A stretch of 64,000 nt of DNA. Source: Theristus sp. LFF4_11. Lineage: Eukaryota; Nematoda; Chromadorea; Monhysterida; Xyalidae. Positions 36,082 to 46,955 of the stretch are shown here, in pieces. A program made the translations under genes and the position numbers. A model generated the notes under the pieces. The model saw only the letters and a program-made list of their open reading frames with translations. It was not told the DNA's origin and made no database searches. The stretch spans positions 1-64,000 of the forward strand of contig JASANC010001495.1 of NCBI GenBank assembly GCA_030248135.1. Direction: 5' to 3'. How positions within the stretch are numbered: the stretch's first letter is position 1; each line of letters starts with the position of its first letter.

Positions 36082-39000
36082 ATGTTCACTGCGTTAACTT
36101 TAACGCAGTTACAGGTAAGAAAATTCGGAAAATCGATCTATATACTATATAACCTATATTTTCAAGCGTGTCGTCGCGAAATGACGTCATGTGCTCTGAA
36201 ACCCGGACACACACGCGCGCTTGTCATGCGCAGCAACGCAGACTTTAGTCGATCCGTTCTAGTGTGAAACATATATTCGTGTATGGCGGGGGTGACTAAA
36301 CTTGAAAATTCGGCCGCCTGCCGCCTGCGCACGAGAAACAAGTGTATCGGACATTTCGGAAAAATCTCTCACCTCTATGTGCAGCAACATTTGCAGCACG
36401 TGATTGTTTATTCTACTAAACTATACTAATACTAAATTATACTTAACTCAAAAATGGAAATTGTTCAAAAACTCTTTCAGAATCTGATCGGTTTGATCGC
36501 TTGGTATCTATCCGATGAAAAAAAATGTTTAAGATATACAACTACATATTCGAAGGCAGAACATTGCGTGAAAGCCTATGACGGTCTGCTGATAAGCCAC
36601 TTGCCGAACATGTTAGTCTTTGGCAAACTTTTGTATATCAACGGAAGGGACCAGCGATTTTTATTAATTTTCAGCGTTCCTCGCCCAAGAGCACACATTA
36701 TGTCGTATTCGGACATCTATCGCGCGGACATTTTCCAAACGAACATTTCCCGCGGTGCGCATTTTCCAAACGGACATTTCCCAAACGGACATTTCCCGTG
36801 CGGACATTTCCCAAAGGGACATTTCCCAAACGGACATATAATTTCCCGCGGCGGACATTTCCCGCATGGACATTTCCCGCGCGGACATTTCCCGCGCGGA
36901 CATTTCCGGACCCGCCGCACTACAGAGTGACCCAAAAAACTACACGATAAGAATCGGCTCTAGCTCCCAACCGGTGAATGGTTTGAGCTGAAATTTTAAC
37001 CAAGCATCACATATATGTACGTGTAGCTTTTTATTTTGTGTGTTAAAATTTTAGAGCAATTGGTCAACCCTATAATGAATGCGAAACAAAAATAGTGAAA
37101 ACGCAAAAAAATTGACTTTTTGCGCCAAATACAGCACGGTGTGCCTAGCGCACGTCCACCACTCAGCGCTCAAGGAGATGGTTCAGCTTTCTGCTGTGAA
37201 TTTTTGTTTGTTTTTGTTTTCAAAAAGAACAACAACACCACTGTTTTTTGTTGCAGCAGCCAAACCGCCAAGTTTTTTCTGGTTTTGCTGCATTTTGTAA
37301 AAAAATGGATTGGACAACTGAGCAGCAGGTGTTCTGTGTTGTTGCATACGAGCAAACAAAAAGTAGAACAACAGTTATTCGTGAGAATTTAAAGAAATGA
37401 CCCGCTCCGGTGTCGAAACAATCAACAGCTCGAGCAAAAAGTGCTGTCGAGTTTTCGACACCGCATGGCCGCTGTGATCGAGAGTCGAGGCGAGGCGCTC
37501 ATATTGAACAGTTCAAGCATCTCCAAGAAGACAAACACACTGATGGGGACGACAGTGATATGGAAGATGAACTGGCCGAACTCCTTGATGAAAACCTGGA
37601 TGATGATAACGATGTCCACCCGGAATCATAAATTGAAAATTGTGTTTTTTTTATTTTTAATAAAATTGCTGATTTCGCTTCGCCAGCTACAAATGACGGA
37701 TTGCCATGAAATTTTTGCACAAAAAAAATGAAGAGCTATGTATATGTGATGTTTGGTTAAAATTTCAGCTCAAACCGTTCTTCCGTTGTCGTGCTAGAGC
37801 CAATTCTTATCGTGTAGTTTTTTTGTATCACTCTGTATTTCATGACTGCCGTTCGTAAAATTTGCAAGGTGTATATTTGTTTTCAATAAAAAGGCACAAT
37901 GTAATGATTGTAATGATTGTAAGGAATAACAAATTGTAATGATTCAATCGTTACCATTTTTCGTTTCTTAAGTAAGTGAAACGTCGGCCAACTTGTAGTG
38001 TGCGCGAATTACATTTTTATGTTCCTTTTTATTGAAAACAAATATACACCTTACAAATTTAACGAACGCAATCATGAAATAGAACGGCGGGAAATGTCCG
38101 CGCCGAAAATGTCCGCGCAGTAAATGTCCGCGTTGGAAATGTCCGCGCGGGAAATGTCCGAGCGGGAAATGTCTGCCGCGTGAAAATGTCCGCGCGGGAA
38201 ATGTCCGTTTGAGAAATGTCCGTTTGGGACGCGCGGGAAAAATCCGCGCGGGAACTGTCCGCGAGGGAAATGTCCGCCGCGGGAAATATCCGTTTGGGAA
38301 ATGTCCGTCTGGGAAATGTCCGCGCGGGAAATGTCTGCGGGAAATGTCCGCGGGAAATGTCCGCGGGAAATGTCCGCGGGAAATGTCCGCGGGAAATGTC
38401 CGCGGGAAATGTCCGTCCGGGAGAAGTCCGGGAAGCTCTTTATGTAGTCAACCACAACCACAACCACTATAACCCACGTCCCACAGCCACCTTATTCACG
38501 GAATGGTTGATTAAACATGGCATTTTTTCTCGGGCAGAGAGAGTGCAAGAAGCGCGAGAAATTTGACTGAAAGAAAAGAGACTTTCAGAAAACCAGTTGT
38601 GGATCAAATTGATCGTGTTTTTATTGATTAATTTGGTCGTGCAATACTGCTCATTATTTGTCCATTGCACGTAATATCGGGAAATACAACATTGTACACC
38701 ACCCGAACACTACGAAAACGCCTTCATATGCGCTTACAGCCAATACCCGCAAGTAGCGTAGCTGTTTCACAGCCGCACACCATGCACCGTTCTCTGCAAC
38801 ACGGACCACAGTGACTCAGGAAACCGTAAGACTAAAAGGGTACATTATCCTTGGCTTTCTTAAAAAAACACAACTCCAAAGTCTGCGAGTTGACCCGTCT
38901 TATTTATTTAGAAGGCCTTTCTGTACCTGCTACATGGGTATGACCTTTAATTTTGGTCTCGCAACTCAATGCGCGCATAGATAGGTAAACAGTTTCATGG

Positions 39001-42000
39001 ATGACGCGGGAATTCAAAATTGGTAAAGTGATCCGAGTCGCCTACGTAGAGCCGAGTCACTTAGGCGACTTTCCATTGCCACATAAAGATTGAAACTAGT
39101 TTTCTTTCCACGTCTGCACACGCAGTCAGTCGCAAAACTTAAAAAATTGATACTAAAATGTATACAACTAGCTGATCGGCTGATTGCACACACGTGCAGT
39201 TACTTTATTAATTAATATTAATTAATAATAACAATAATTAATATTACTTTTCCATAATTCTAATTATGGGTGGGTACATATGGTAACTGCCGTAAAGTCT
39301 TTTTGCATATAAGGTTCCTTCCACTTATCGTATTACCTCTAATAAACCCCCATGGGGGTTTATTTCTTCAGCGGCTTCTGGGGGTGGGGGTTTATTTTGG
39401 TGGGGGGTTTATTTTTTTTGGGGGGGGTTTATTTACAAACAAATTCTAGGGGTGGGGGTTTGTTGAAAAATGGCAAAAATACCTTGCATGGCAGGCAAGA
39501 AAGTCGCAGAAACTTCTACTTTTCACAGAGATTTCCTTTTGTAACAGCCTTTTGTAGTGAAATTACCACTAACTCATCCCTTTGGGGCCTTTGGTAGCAC
39601 AATTTCACCAATGTCACTGCATTCAGCCACTGAATTCGCTAGGTATGTGTTTCAAACAGGTTTCTAATAAACCCCCATGGGGGTTTATTTTGGGGGGGGG
39701 TTAATTTTGGGGGGAGGGGTGTACTAGAGGTAATACGGTATAAGACCCCACCCAAAAGTGGGCGGAGTGTCACACGACGGGAAACAAAAATACTCAAAAT
39801 TTTGACTTATTGGTCAAAATCCCACCCCGTTTATGAGGTCGGACGTTTTGCTTCTTTTTTGCTGCGGAAACCGTTGGAGACGTTTTTAAAATGCGATTAA
39901 AGCCAAACAGGCTTGTAATACTGACGTTTTAGCAGAAAAAAGTGTTGAAAAATGCAAAAACGGTATTTTGAATTTCGGGCGACGTCGTTGGAGAAGATTG
40001 ATTCGGAGGAATCGCGTCGCCGTCGAGTTTATTATGGTTACAATGCCACAGAAAACTTGAAAAAAACTGGAATAACCTGAAAAAAAATTAGAATGTGTAA
40101 ATTGAAATTTATTTGAACAGCAAATCACAACTTATTAGCACTAAAAAACAGAAACACAACGACGACAACGACGTCGTCAACAATCGGAAGGGGGGGGGGG
40201 CACGAGAGGGGCAGTGGAAAATTTGATGGTGGATTTACAGCTGAATCGGTGTACTATTGAAGCTCAAGATAGCACCCGATCAAGATCTGAGAGACTTTTT
40301 GATTTTCGAGATACTGAAAAACGGTGACCTTTTTGATCCGTTTCAAAAGTTCGCTTTATAAGACCTCCTCTCACTTATAAGATGGTCACACAAAATTCCA
40401 TTTTTACAAAAATTTTTGATTTTCAAATATTTGTGTAAGGAGACTTCATATGCAAGACTTTACGGTAAGCAATAAAACCTCGAAAAAAGTCATGTTTAAC
40501 CGGCCCAGCCACGCATACCAATTTGCCGTGTTGTGGTTAAGGTCAGTACCGAAGATGACAGACATTTTTAGGTAGGGGGGTACCTACCCGTTGGGGTGCC
40601 AAATTTTTTTTTGGGGGGGAGGTAAGTGGGACCCCCGTCGGCTGCTAGGGGGTGCACCGGATGCTAATCGGTTTTTAGGGGGGGGCACCCCCCACCCGCA
40701 TTTTTTATTGCAAATTTTTCAATGAAAAACGCTATAAATTAAAAAAATCTCGCTAATATATATAGTTGTTTGTAAGACTAAATAACCTCATATTTAGTGC
40801 ATATTATGGACTTGGAAACCGAGAACTCATGATTTTTGAAGTTAAAATTGTGATTTTTGAACAAACGTTTGTGACTTTGGGGAACATTTTGGGAGAGGGT
40901 GGGTACCCACGGGGGGATGCCGTGTCGGTAAGGGGGTGGGGGGGGGTACCCATGGGGGGTCATGGGTTTAGGGGGTGGGTGTCACGGGGCGCAAGTTCGT
41001 GCTAGGGGGTACACCCCCACCCCCCTCATCTTCGGTACTGGTTAAGGTATACGTGCGGTATTTTGGTTACGATTCTTTTTAAGGCGGTTGCACTAGTTTC
41101 CAATACTCTTTCATTTCTTGCAGCACCTGCCCCATAGTCCATGAACCAGAATTCGTGTTCATAAATCCTAAGGAAGCAGGGTGTTTGAAAGACATCACCA
41201 GCAACTGGACGTATAACGAATGCGATCGGAAATTTAAGGAGCACATAATGGAGGACATCGACCATTATTTGCACGAGCCGAAATACACGTTCGTCTTTAT
41301 CAGTGCTAAAAAGAAACGAACAAAATACAGGGTGTCTCATAAAAAACTACAATGACCAAAACGGTTTATTCTCCAGTTTTGGTTCAGAGTTTAATTTTGA
41401 AATTTGGAACTCAGTTCAAGAAAGACAACTCTAGCCTTTGACAGATCACAGAACAGGTAATCCAACTGAGAACATTCAAAAATTATTTTCTCTACGATGT
41501 TCCTGAATAAATGCGGCACGCGTTTAAATTTACAGACCCCTTGGTCAGCTTTAGACCAAGAAACAAGCACGAATTAGGTCGATTTTTTCACCTTGATTCG
41601 ACAATGTTGTTGCTGTGTACCCGAATTTTACAATTTTTAAATAGATTTGGGGCACAATTTATGGCAAATATTTTTCAAGCAGTATTTAAAATTTCAGACC
41701 TAAACTTTGGACCAAACTCGAGAATAAACCGTTTTGGCCATAGTAGTTTTGTGAGACACCCTGTATATGTTTTGTGAGAATGCAACATGTTGAAATGACA
41801 CGCACACGGCGACGATACGGCCTGAAAAGTCTCGATTCATGAATGCCGTTGAATTTTAAATCCGACGTTAAAATTTTTTAACGTGTCATTTATTACCCAA
41901 AAAGTTAGGTAAAAAACTGCACATGTGACATTTTGAATTTCTGACGGTTTTGCAGTTGTCCAGAGCTGTTTGCAGCGGTTCTCAACAAAATGCCGGCAGG

Positions 42001-43476
42001 ACCACGTGACAAATGCGCTACGATAATTCACTAGTAAGTAAATACGTAAAATCGGCAAGTGTGCAAATCCGTATCCACGCTAAAAAAAGGTGTCCCACTC
42101 CCAACAGGTGTCCGGTGTCCTGTCAATTAAACAAACCGAAGCACCTCCAAACAAAAAAAATTACCGTTTCCATTTACGTTTCCATTTTGGAATTTTTTTA
42201 CGTCTAAAATGAACAACTGATCATTTCTGAAAAGACTGTCGATCGATACAAATTTCGGAAACAAAAACTGAAACAAATTTTTAGCGTGCCATCAATAGAC
42301 ACCATTGGGTTTGAAAATGTTCCGTATGCAGCAGCAGCGGTGTTGAAAACACTGGCGACACGTCTACAGTATGGCCAAATAAATGAGGCAGTCCATCAAG
42401 GCGGGATCAGTCGCAGACTAGGAGTTGTCTTTTTCAAAAATGCGAACATATTTCCCAGTCATGTGTGCAACGGAAAAAGAATGAACAGAATAGCAAGGAT
42501 AATCCGTTAGTTTCAAAAAACGCGTCAAATTTGGCACACAATTTGGTTTCTGAACATCTTCTTTCTGACATTCAAAATTCGCGCGCTCCTTGAACCCTGA
42601 AAAAAGCTGCCATGTTTAATCGGCCATACTGTAGTCTTACACCTCACACGTTCAGCTCTAAATTATAGGGAATCACAGCCGATTCGTTGGTGGTCACGTG
42701 ATGCATGCTTTCTGTGCAGGCATTGCTGTGGGTGCGGCCGGAGTTTGGTTGGCACAGAAAGCGTGCTTCACGAGATCACCAGCTAATCAGCTGATTCCAA
42801 ATAATTTAGAGTTCGACTGCATATACAATATGTATGCGCTGCTGAAAACCAGCTGTCTTTTTTAGTGTGGGCGGGAAGACGTTCATGACGAAGTGCAGAC
42901 CCTATTTCGAATGGGAGATGCGAGCCTGCATGACGAGTCTAAAAGCCGCAGCAATTAAATGCCATTGCAGAGAAAAGTTCATGGGTTTTCTGGAAGGAAA
43001 AGTTTTGAACCCACCAGTGAGTATTGTTTTTTTAGATGATTCTGCAAGCATACCAGGTATTTTGAGAATGCAAAGAAAGAAGACACTGACTATACCAGCG
43101 CACTCGATAAAATGCATTCATAGGAGCAGCTCCCTTGTGTGTTTGTGTCGACTTGACATAAACAAAGAAAACCCGAATAAAAAATAGCAAAAAACAGCTC
43201 TGTGATGAACCTCCCGGTAAACAACAAGCGATGCACAGTTTCAATAATTTCATGCCAATGTTGGAAAATGGAATCGCTTGCTCTCTCAGTTTAGGTCCAT
43301 ATGCGATGGTTTTTTTCTGTGGTGATCTGATCACTGACTTCAAGAATAATGAGTATGTCTGAAATAATAAAAACTTATTGAATTTTCAGAGAACGAAGTT
43401 CGAGCTTGCAACCGCATCATTTCCAGTAACTTTGGAGCAGTGCGAAGACTACTTAATTACAAGGGGCCAGTTTTGA
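36082..43476 (+). CDS. Secreted 12-cysteine protein, type II DUF19-like domain (gene A)
   Basis: Exons 36082-36114, 36481-36611, 41124-41288, 41956-42033, 42866-43016 and 43390-43476 (TGA) give 214 residues; phases are 0, 2, 2, 2, 0. A hydrophobic N-terminus (ALTLTQLQNLIGLIAWYLS) is a likely signal peptide, so the protein is predicted to be secreted. Twelve cysteines match the paralogue at 47899-50900 in position, for example TCPIV, CLKDITSNWTYNEC, CPELF, CRPYFEWEMRACMTSLKAAA and TLEQCEDY. Twelve cysteines in an extracellular module is the description of Pfam DUF19 (T20D4.11-like) as I know it; membership is inferred, not searched. Function unknown. Introns 2-5 are filled with MITEs, so intron 2 has grown to 4.5 kb. 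The start exon is supported by phase and by likeness to 47899. Confidence 0.78.
36713..36910. repeat. Minisatellite arm, unit near GGACATTTCCCGCGC
   Basis: About a dozen imperfect copies of a 15-18 base unit (GGACATTTCCC plus GCGC, AAAC or similar). The same unit occurs in reverse complement at 38085-38425, on the other side of a mariner-like element, forming a long inverted repeat. It lies inside intron 2 of gene A. Confidence 0.9.
36923..37835. mobile_element. Internally deleted mariner-like transposon, TA target duplication
   Basis: The left end CAGAGTGACCCAAAAAACTA and the right end, which reads TAGTTTTTTTGTATCACTCTG, are inverted and flanked by TA (36921-36922, 37836-37837). Inverted similarity extends about 110 bp inward, through CTACACGATAAGAAT..GGCTC and GTTTGAGCTGAAATTTTAACCA. 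At 913 bp it is shorter than an intact mariner and keeps only the first and last parts of a transposase. It sits between the two inverted minisatellite arms. Confidence 0.88.
37305..37631 (+). pseudogene. Transposase remnant: N-terminal helix-turn-helix and C-terminal tail only
   Basis: MDWTTEQQVFCVVAYEQTKS resembles the N-terminal helix-turn-helix domain found before some mariner-type transposases. It stops at a TGA. About 40 bases on, another frame gives FRHRMAAVIESRGEAHIEQF followed by an acidic tail ending NDVHPES. The catalytic middle is gone. The tail matches the transposase tail in the element at 60877-62022 (FKHRMSSFIENNG, NDVYLES), so the two belong to one family. Confidence 0.7.
38085..38425. 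repeat. Minisatellite arm, inverted (unit GCGCGGGAAATGTCC)
   Basis: Around twenty copies of the reverse complement of the unit at 36713-36910. At 38339-38410 they become a perfect 13-base tandem (GGGAAATGTCCGC). Together the arms could form a very long hairpin. Confidence 0.9.
38935..39135. repeat. R1 interspersed repeat (copy 5)
   Basis: In inverted orientation relative to copy 1: TTTTGGTCTCGCAACTCAAT, GCGCGCATAGAT, GGGAATTCAAAATTGG and, at the far end, CAGTCAGTCGCAAAAC. Located in intron 2 of gene A. Confidence 0.7.
39290..40465. mobile_element. CCGTAAAGTCTTGC-family element, long copy with nested insertion
   Basis: The left end CCGTAAAGTCTTTTTGCATA and the right end TGCAAGACTTTACGG are inverted. 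A longer interior (about 39840-40330) is partly shared, in reverse, with the copy at 57361-58224. It is interrupted by the CCGTATTACC element at 39329-39738. Confidence 0.75.
39329..39738. mobile_element. CCGTATTACC-family MITE nested in the element above
   Basis: Ends TCGTATTACCTC and GAGGTAATACGG, flanked by TA on both sides. The interior has the family words AATAAACCCCCATGGGGG (twice, inverted), ACTTCTAC and CTTTTGTA. It interrupts a TTATAAG site of the host element. Confidence 0.85.
40544..41040. mobile_element. hAT-like MITE with perfect 8-bp target duplication
   Basis: Begins CAGTACCGAAGATGA and ends TCATCTTCGGTACTG. It is flanked by GTTAAGGT on both sides (40536-40543 and 41041-41048). 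The interior is rich in runs of G and GGTACC words and has no coding potential. It ends about 80 bases before the acceptor of gene A exon 3. Confidence 0.88.
41328..41763. mobile_element. Mariner-type MITE, CAGGGTGTCTCA ends
   Basis: The inverted ends CAGGGTGTCTCATAAAA and TTTTGTGAGACACCCTG are each flanked by TA. Inverted similarity extends inward (CCAAAACGGTTTATTCTC and GAGAATAAACCGTTTTGG). 436 bp, no transposase. It starts 39 bases after the donor of gene A exon 3. Confidence 0.9.
42367..42631. mobile_element. MITE, CAGTATGGCC ends (copy 1)
   Basis: Left CAGTATGGCCAAATAAATGA, right TTAATCGGCCATACTG, TA on both sides. Copies at 56256-56494 and 62611-62876 share the interior words CGCAGACTAGGAGTTG and GCGCGCTCCTTGAACCCTGA (variants). 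In intron 4 of gene A. Confidence 0.85.
42651..42819. mobile_element. MITE, CAGTCGAACTC family
   Basis: Starts near TCAGCTCTAAATTATAGGG and ends AATTTAGAGTTCGACTG. The interior is a palindrome-like pair, GATGCATGCTTTCTGTGC and GCACAGAAAGCGTGC. Related pieces are at 31600-31680, 52985-53090, 58505-58626 and 60653-60795. It ends about 46 bases before gene A exon 5. Confidence 0.75.
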
Positions 43477-43740
43477 AGGAGCTCAAAAGCATATAGTGTA
43501 AACCAAGCAGTGACTGGTGCAGACTGGCAGGGTGAATATGAAAGGCGGTACTTATCATATTTCAAATGGTTTATTTATATTAAAACATTGACGATTTTGC
43601 CGAAATTTTGAACAAAAAGCTTCTCATAAATTGGAAATTTTGTTTGCGCGCAAAAATTGGTGTATTTGGTGTTGATTTGGATATTGCTTCTTTGCACACT
43701 TCACGAATGAATTGAGTAATATGGAGGCATTATCTACATA

Positions 43741-44315
43741 GGGGGGGGGGTACAATTCCGGCCCGCTAATTCCGGCCTGAAGAATTCCGGCCCGCTCATT
43801 CCGGCCCGAAGAATTCCGGCCCGAAGAATTCCGGCCCGGAGAATTCCGGCCCGGAGAATTTTCGCCAGTACGAACAATATTAAACCACACGAAGTGATTT
43901 TGGTAATGAAATAATAAAATAAAAATATCGATGTTCACATGTTACAGTGTATTTTCAATGATGTTCGTCCTGTTTGCTTTTTTGGAAAGTGAAACCTTTT
44001 GGAAAAAGAAACTACAAATAAATTTTTTAATTTTTTTATCATGAACAGGATTTCTGACCCTTTTACCTTATCAAAAAGGCTTGGCTTAGGATTAGGAACC
44101 TACAACAAGTCACTGCAAGCAAGTTCTAAACAAAAATAAAAAATCACTTAAGAATTTATTTACCAAAAATCACTTCGTGTGGTTTAATATTGTTCTTGCT
44201 GACGAAAATTATCCGGGCCGGAATTCTCCGGGCCGGAATTCTTCGGGCCGGAATTCTTCGGGCCGGAATGAGCGGGCCGGAATTCTACGGGCCGGAATTT
44301 CGCGGGCCGGAATAG
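43741..44315. repeat. Inverted minisatellite element, unit GAATTCCGGCCC
   Basis: The left arm (43752-43860) is a tandem of 11-13 base units like GAATTCCGGCCC. The right arm (44213-44313) is its reverse complement (GGGCCGGAATTCT). Next to each arm the unique sequence is also inverted (CAATATTAAACCACACGAAG and CTTCGTGTGGTTTAATATTG). The loop holds the TTAGGATTAGG-bearing repeat. The plan is the same as the 36.7/38.1 kb arms with a different unit. The spacer 43477-44408 shows nothing else. Confidence 0.9.
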
Positions 44316-44408
44316 TACACGAGCCATCTACATACGACACAACTAGTATACGAGACTTATTGTTCGTGCAAAGCGACCATAGTTGAGCTTCATAAAACTG
44401 GCCCGCAG

Positions 44409-46955
44409 TGACCCGATCCACTGCAACTACCATGAACTTGAGCCGGCCATTGCTGAATGCTTCGATGAGCTGTCAGTATGATTTTAGAGTCATTTTGGGT
44501 GCAGCAGCAAATATGTATGGGTGAAAGAGGCCCCCGAATGCAGTGGTTCCATCCGCTCATTGTTTTCAACACTGATTAAAAAAAGTTCGTTGATTGGAGC
44601 GAAATCATATGCGCGAGCGAACGTTGGCGATTTCAGCACTGTTGAAAAAGATGCAACATCAAAAAAATGGCAATCCTATTGCATATACCGTAAAGTCTTG
44701 CATGTAAGGTCTCCTTATATAAAATTGGAAATCAAAAATTCCTGAAAAAAAGTGAAATTTGTGTGACTAACTTTTATAAATGAGAGGAGGTCTTATAAAG
44801 CGAAGATTAAGAAGTCCGGGCCTTATATACAGTCAATCTCGCTAATATATGCAACTAGGTGATTGGTTGGTCATAGCAACTCACAGCGCTGATTGGTTAA
44901 TTATGGGGTGTTCTCAGCGCTGATTGGTTGGTCATGATGTCATGTTTGCGTCATGTTGCATATATTTTCCAGATGGACTGTAAACGGGGTGGGATTTCGA
45001 CTAAGTCTAATTTTTGAATTTTTTGGTTTCCCGCCGTGTGACACTCTGCCTACTTTTGGGTGGGGGTCTTATAAGTGGGAGGAGCCTTATATGCAAGACT
45101 TTATGTGTTCCCAATTGCCACAACAGGCCGTGCGCCGACTACCGAGACAAAAAGGCGTTCTTGCCGTCGGATTCAGTGCGGAAGTGCGTGCAGCGGAAAA
45201 TGTTTGGCAGCCCGGACGAGTTGTTCCGCAATGCACATTCAACAGCAAAAGAACGCACCTCACACGGAAGCGCGAAGGAATGCACCGGCTACTACCAGTA
45301 CAGAGTGGAACGGGACCTTCAGTTGCTGAGTATACCGATGTTTGTTTCGAGAATATGAACTTATCATTCACAAATTTCTTGCTGGTAGCAAAAAAACGAA
45401 CATTTTGCAGACGATTTTTGTGGAACAGAGCAATCAATGGAACGGCTAAGCTGCACACAAGTTTTTACAGCTCAGCTTCACAAAAGTCAGCAAATTTGAA
45501 GACTCCAGACAAAAAATGTGTGGGCGGGTAAACCTGCCACTGGTACATTGTAGCTTCGCAAAGCCGCCGAAAATGCTCGTTTTTTGCAGCCGCATGCTTC
45601 GTGAGGCAATTCAAAATTGTCCAAGTTCAACATACATTGGGGACACTTTTGGCAATTTTGAAGTGCCGCGTATTAAAGCTGTACCTTTACATAGCAAAAA
45701 AGAATTTTTTGTTTTTTATCTTTTATGGTAAACGTTACAGTCGGGTAATTTACTTAAATTTTCTTGAACCGAATTTCTGCCGAACCGAATGCCGCGCTTC
45801 CCACGATTGCGACAGATAGAAAAGTGTCATCGCATCCTTTTTAGGTGCTACAACGACAGCGCATGCATGCCGACAACTCGACACGAATGTTTCTACAAAA
45901 AATATGAACTGTAAGGCTTTTTCAATTGAATAGACACGACAGATATGTACACAATTACAATTTAAAAATACGGAAGAAGCAAATAAAAGGTAGAATATAC
46001 ACTGTAAATTTGTGAAATCAGTGAGAAACTTCATTTGACAACTATTTTCAGTTTCAAGTCTCTGATGTGGCACACGGATACAAGTGTACACAAGGGATAT
46101 ATTTTTGCCCCACATTTGTTTTGCTGAAAACCCTTCCATAAGTAGGTATTTTTCAGTTGCCCTTTTCAGTTTGAAATCATACCATGTTAATATTCAATGT
46201 AAAAAACAAGAAATGAGAGGGTTGTAAAACGTTGCTGTATGTACCTCTGCAATTATACATGTACGGTTGCTAAATACCGTTTCAAAATAAGAAAAACTAC
46301 GGTTTTCCACTTTTTCATTCGGCGAGATAAAGCCGCTGGAGATTTCAGATTGAAAACTGGAGAAAACTGGAAGTGCAACATTTTTTCATGATTGGTTAAA
46401 ATTTTAATCAAAGTGCGTTGAACGGTTGGCGAGCTAAAACGCTTTCAAGTTCGGCTGTCACTACTTGTGGACCACGCTTGTACTTGTTGATTAGTTTACT
46501 GTGATTCAACAATAATGTGGCAGTTGGGCTTCTGCAGAAAAGAGGCCTCCATTACTGTGCTTTAATGCGCACAAACATTGTACCATGTGCGCAACCTTTG
46601 TATATATGTGCGCAATATTGCATTGTTTTACTGTCGCACACATTCATTGACAATGATGACAAAAATACATTGCAGTTTACAATTCTGCTCCATATTGTTC
46701 CATACCGGTGGACCGTTTTCCCTGTGTTACAGGTTTGGCTGGGCCTTCGAACAACATTGCCCACATCAGCTTCAACATCAGTTTAACAAGCGTTGTCGCG
46801 ATGCGATGACCAAAGCGCTATTTGAGTGTCTTGCAGCACATCCGGGCGGCGTCGAACATTACTCTCGTTTGCAGCATATGGTCCATACGGGCGGAACGAT
46901 GAACCGCTTGCTTGCTTGGACAACGCCGCATGGCAAGGCAGCATGGCGATACTGA
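44409..46955 (+). CDS. Cysteine-rich protein, type I DUF19-like domain (gene B1), 5' end not found
   Basis: Exons 44409-44471, 45127-45339, 45845-45910 and 46733-46955 (TGA), joined in phase 2 throughout. The first exon begins at an acceptor (CCCGCAG) and needs an upstream signal-peptide exon that I cannot identify. Eleven cysteines: HCNYHELEPAIAECFDEL, PCADYRDKK, KCVQRKMFG, ECTGYYQY, CYNDSACMPTTRHEC, HCPHQ, RCRDAMTKALFEC. It is homologous to gene C1 (51568-53809) exon by exon, and both end in a similar tail (RLLAWTTP here, KLITWKT there). Exon 2 carries an insertion of about 17 residues, rich in S/T/K, compared with C1. Probably secreted; function unknown. A CCGTAAAG-family MITE ends about 20 bases before exon 2. 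Confidence 0.68.
44688..45105. mobile_element. CCGTAAAGTCTTGC-family MITE with nested insertion
   Basis: Left end CCGTAAAGTCTTGCATGTAA after TA, right end CCTTATATGCAAGACTTTAT. Another element (44830-44980) interrupts it. It lies in intron 1 of gene B1. Confidence 0.85.
44830..44980. mobile_element. ATATATGCAAC-family MITE nested in the CCGTAAAG element
   Basis: CAGTCAATCTCGCTAATATA at the left and ATATATTTTCCAGATGGACTG at the right (related inverted ends), with TA on both sides. It interrupts the host word CTTATAAACGGGG. The interior repeats GCTGATTGGTT. Confidence 0.8.

Noticed and set aside
36664..36935. Open frames of repeated GHFPRGHFPNGHFP-like or reverse-strand sequence over the minisatellites
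   Set aside because: They are translations of a tandem DNA repeat that stays open on both strands. No start context, introns or homology.
39352..39597. Glycine-rich frame MGVYFFSGFWGWGF
   Set aside because: Lies entirely inside the CCGTATTACC MITE, from its GGGGGTTTATT runs, and recurs at other copies of the element.
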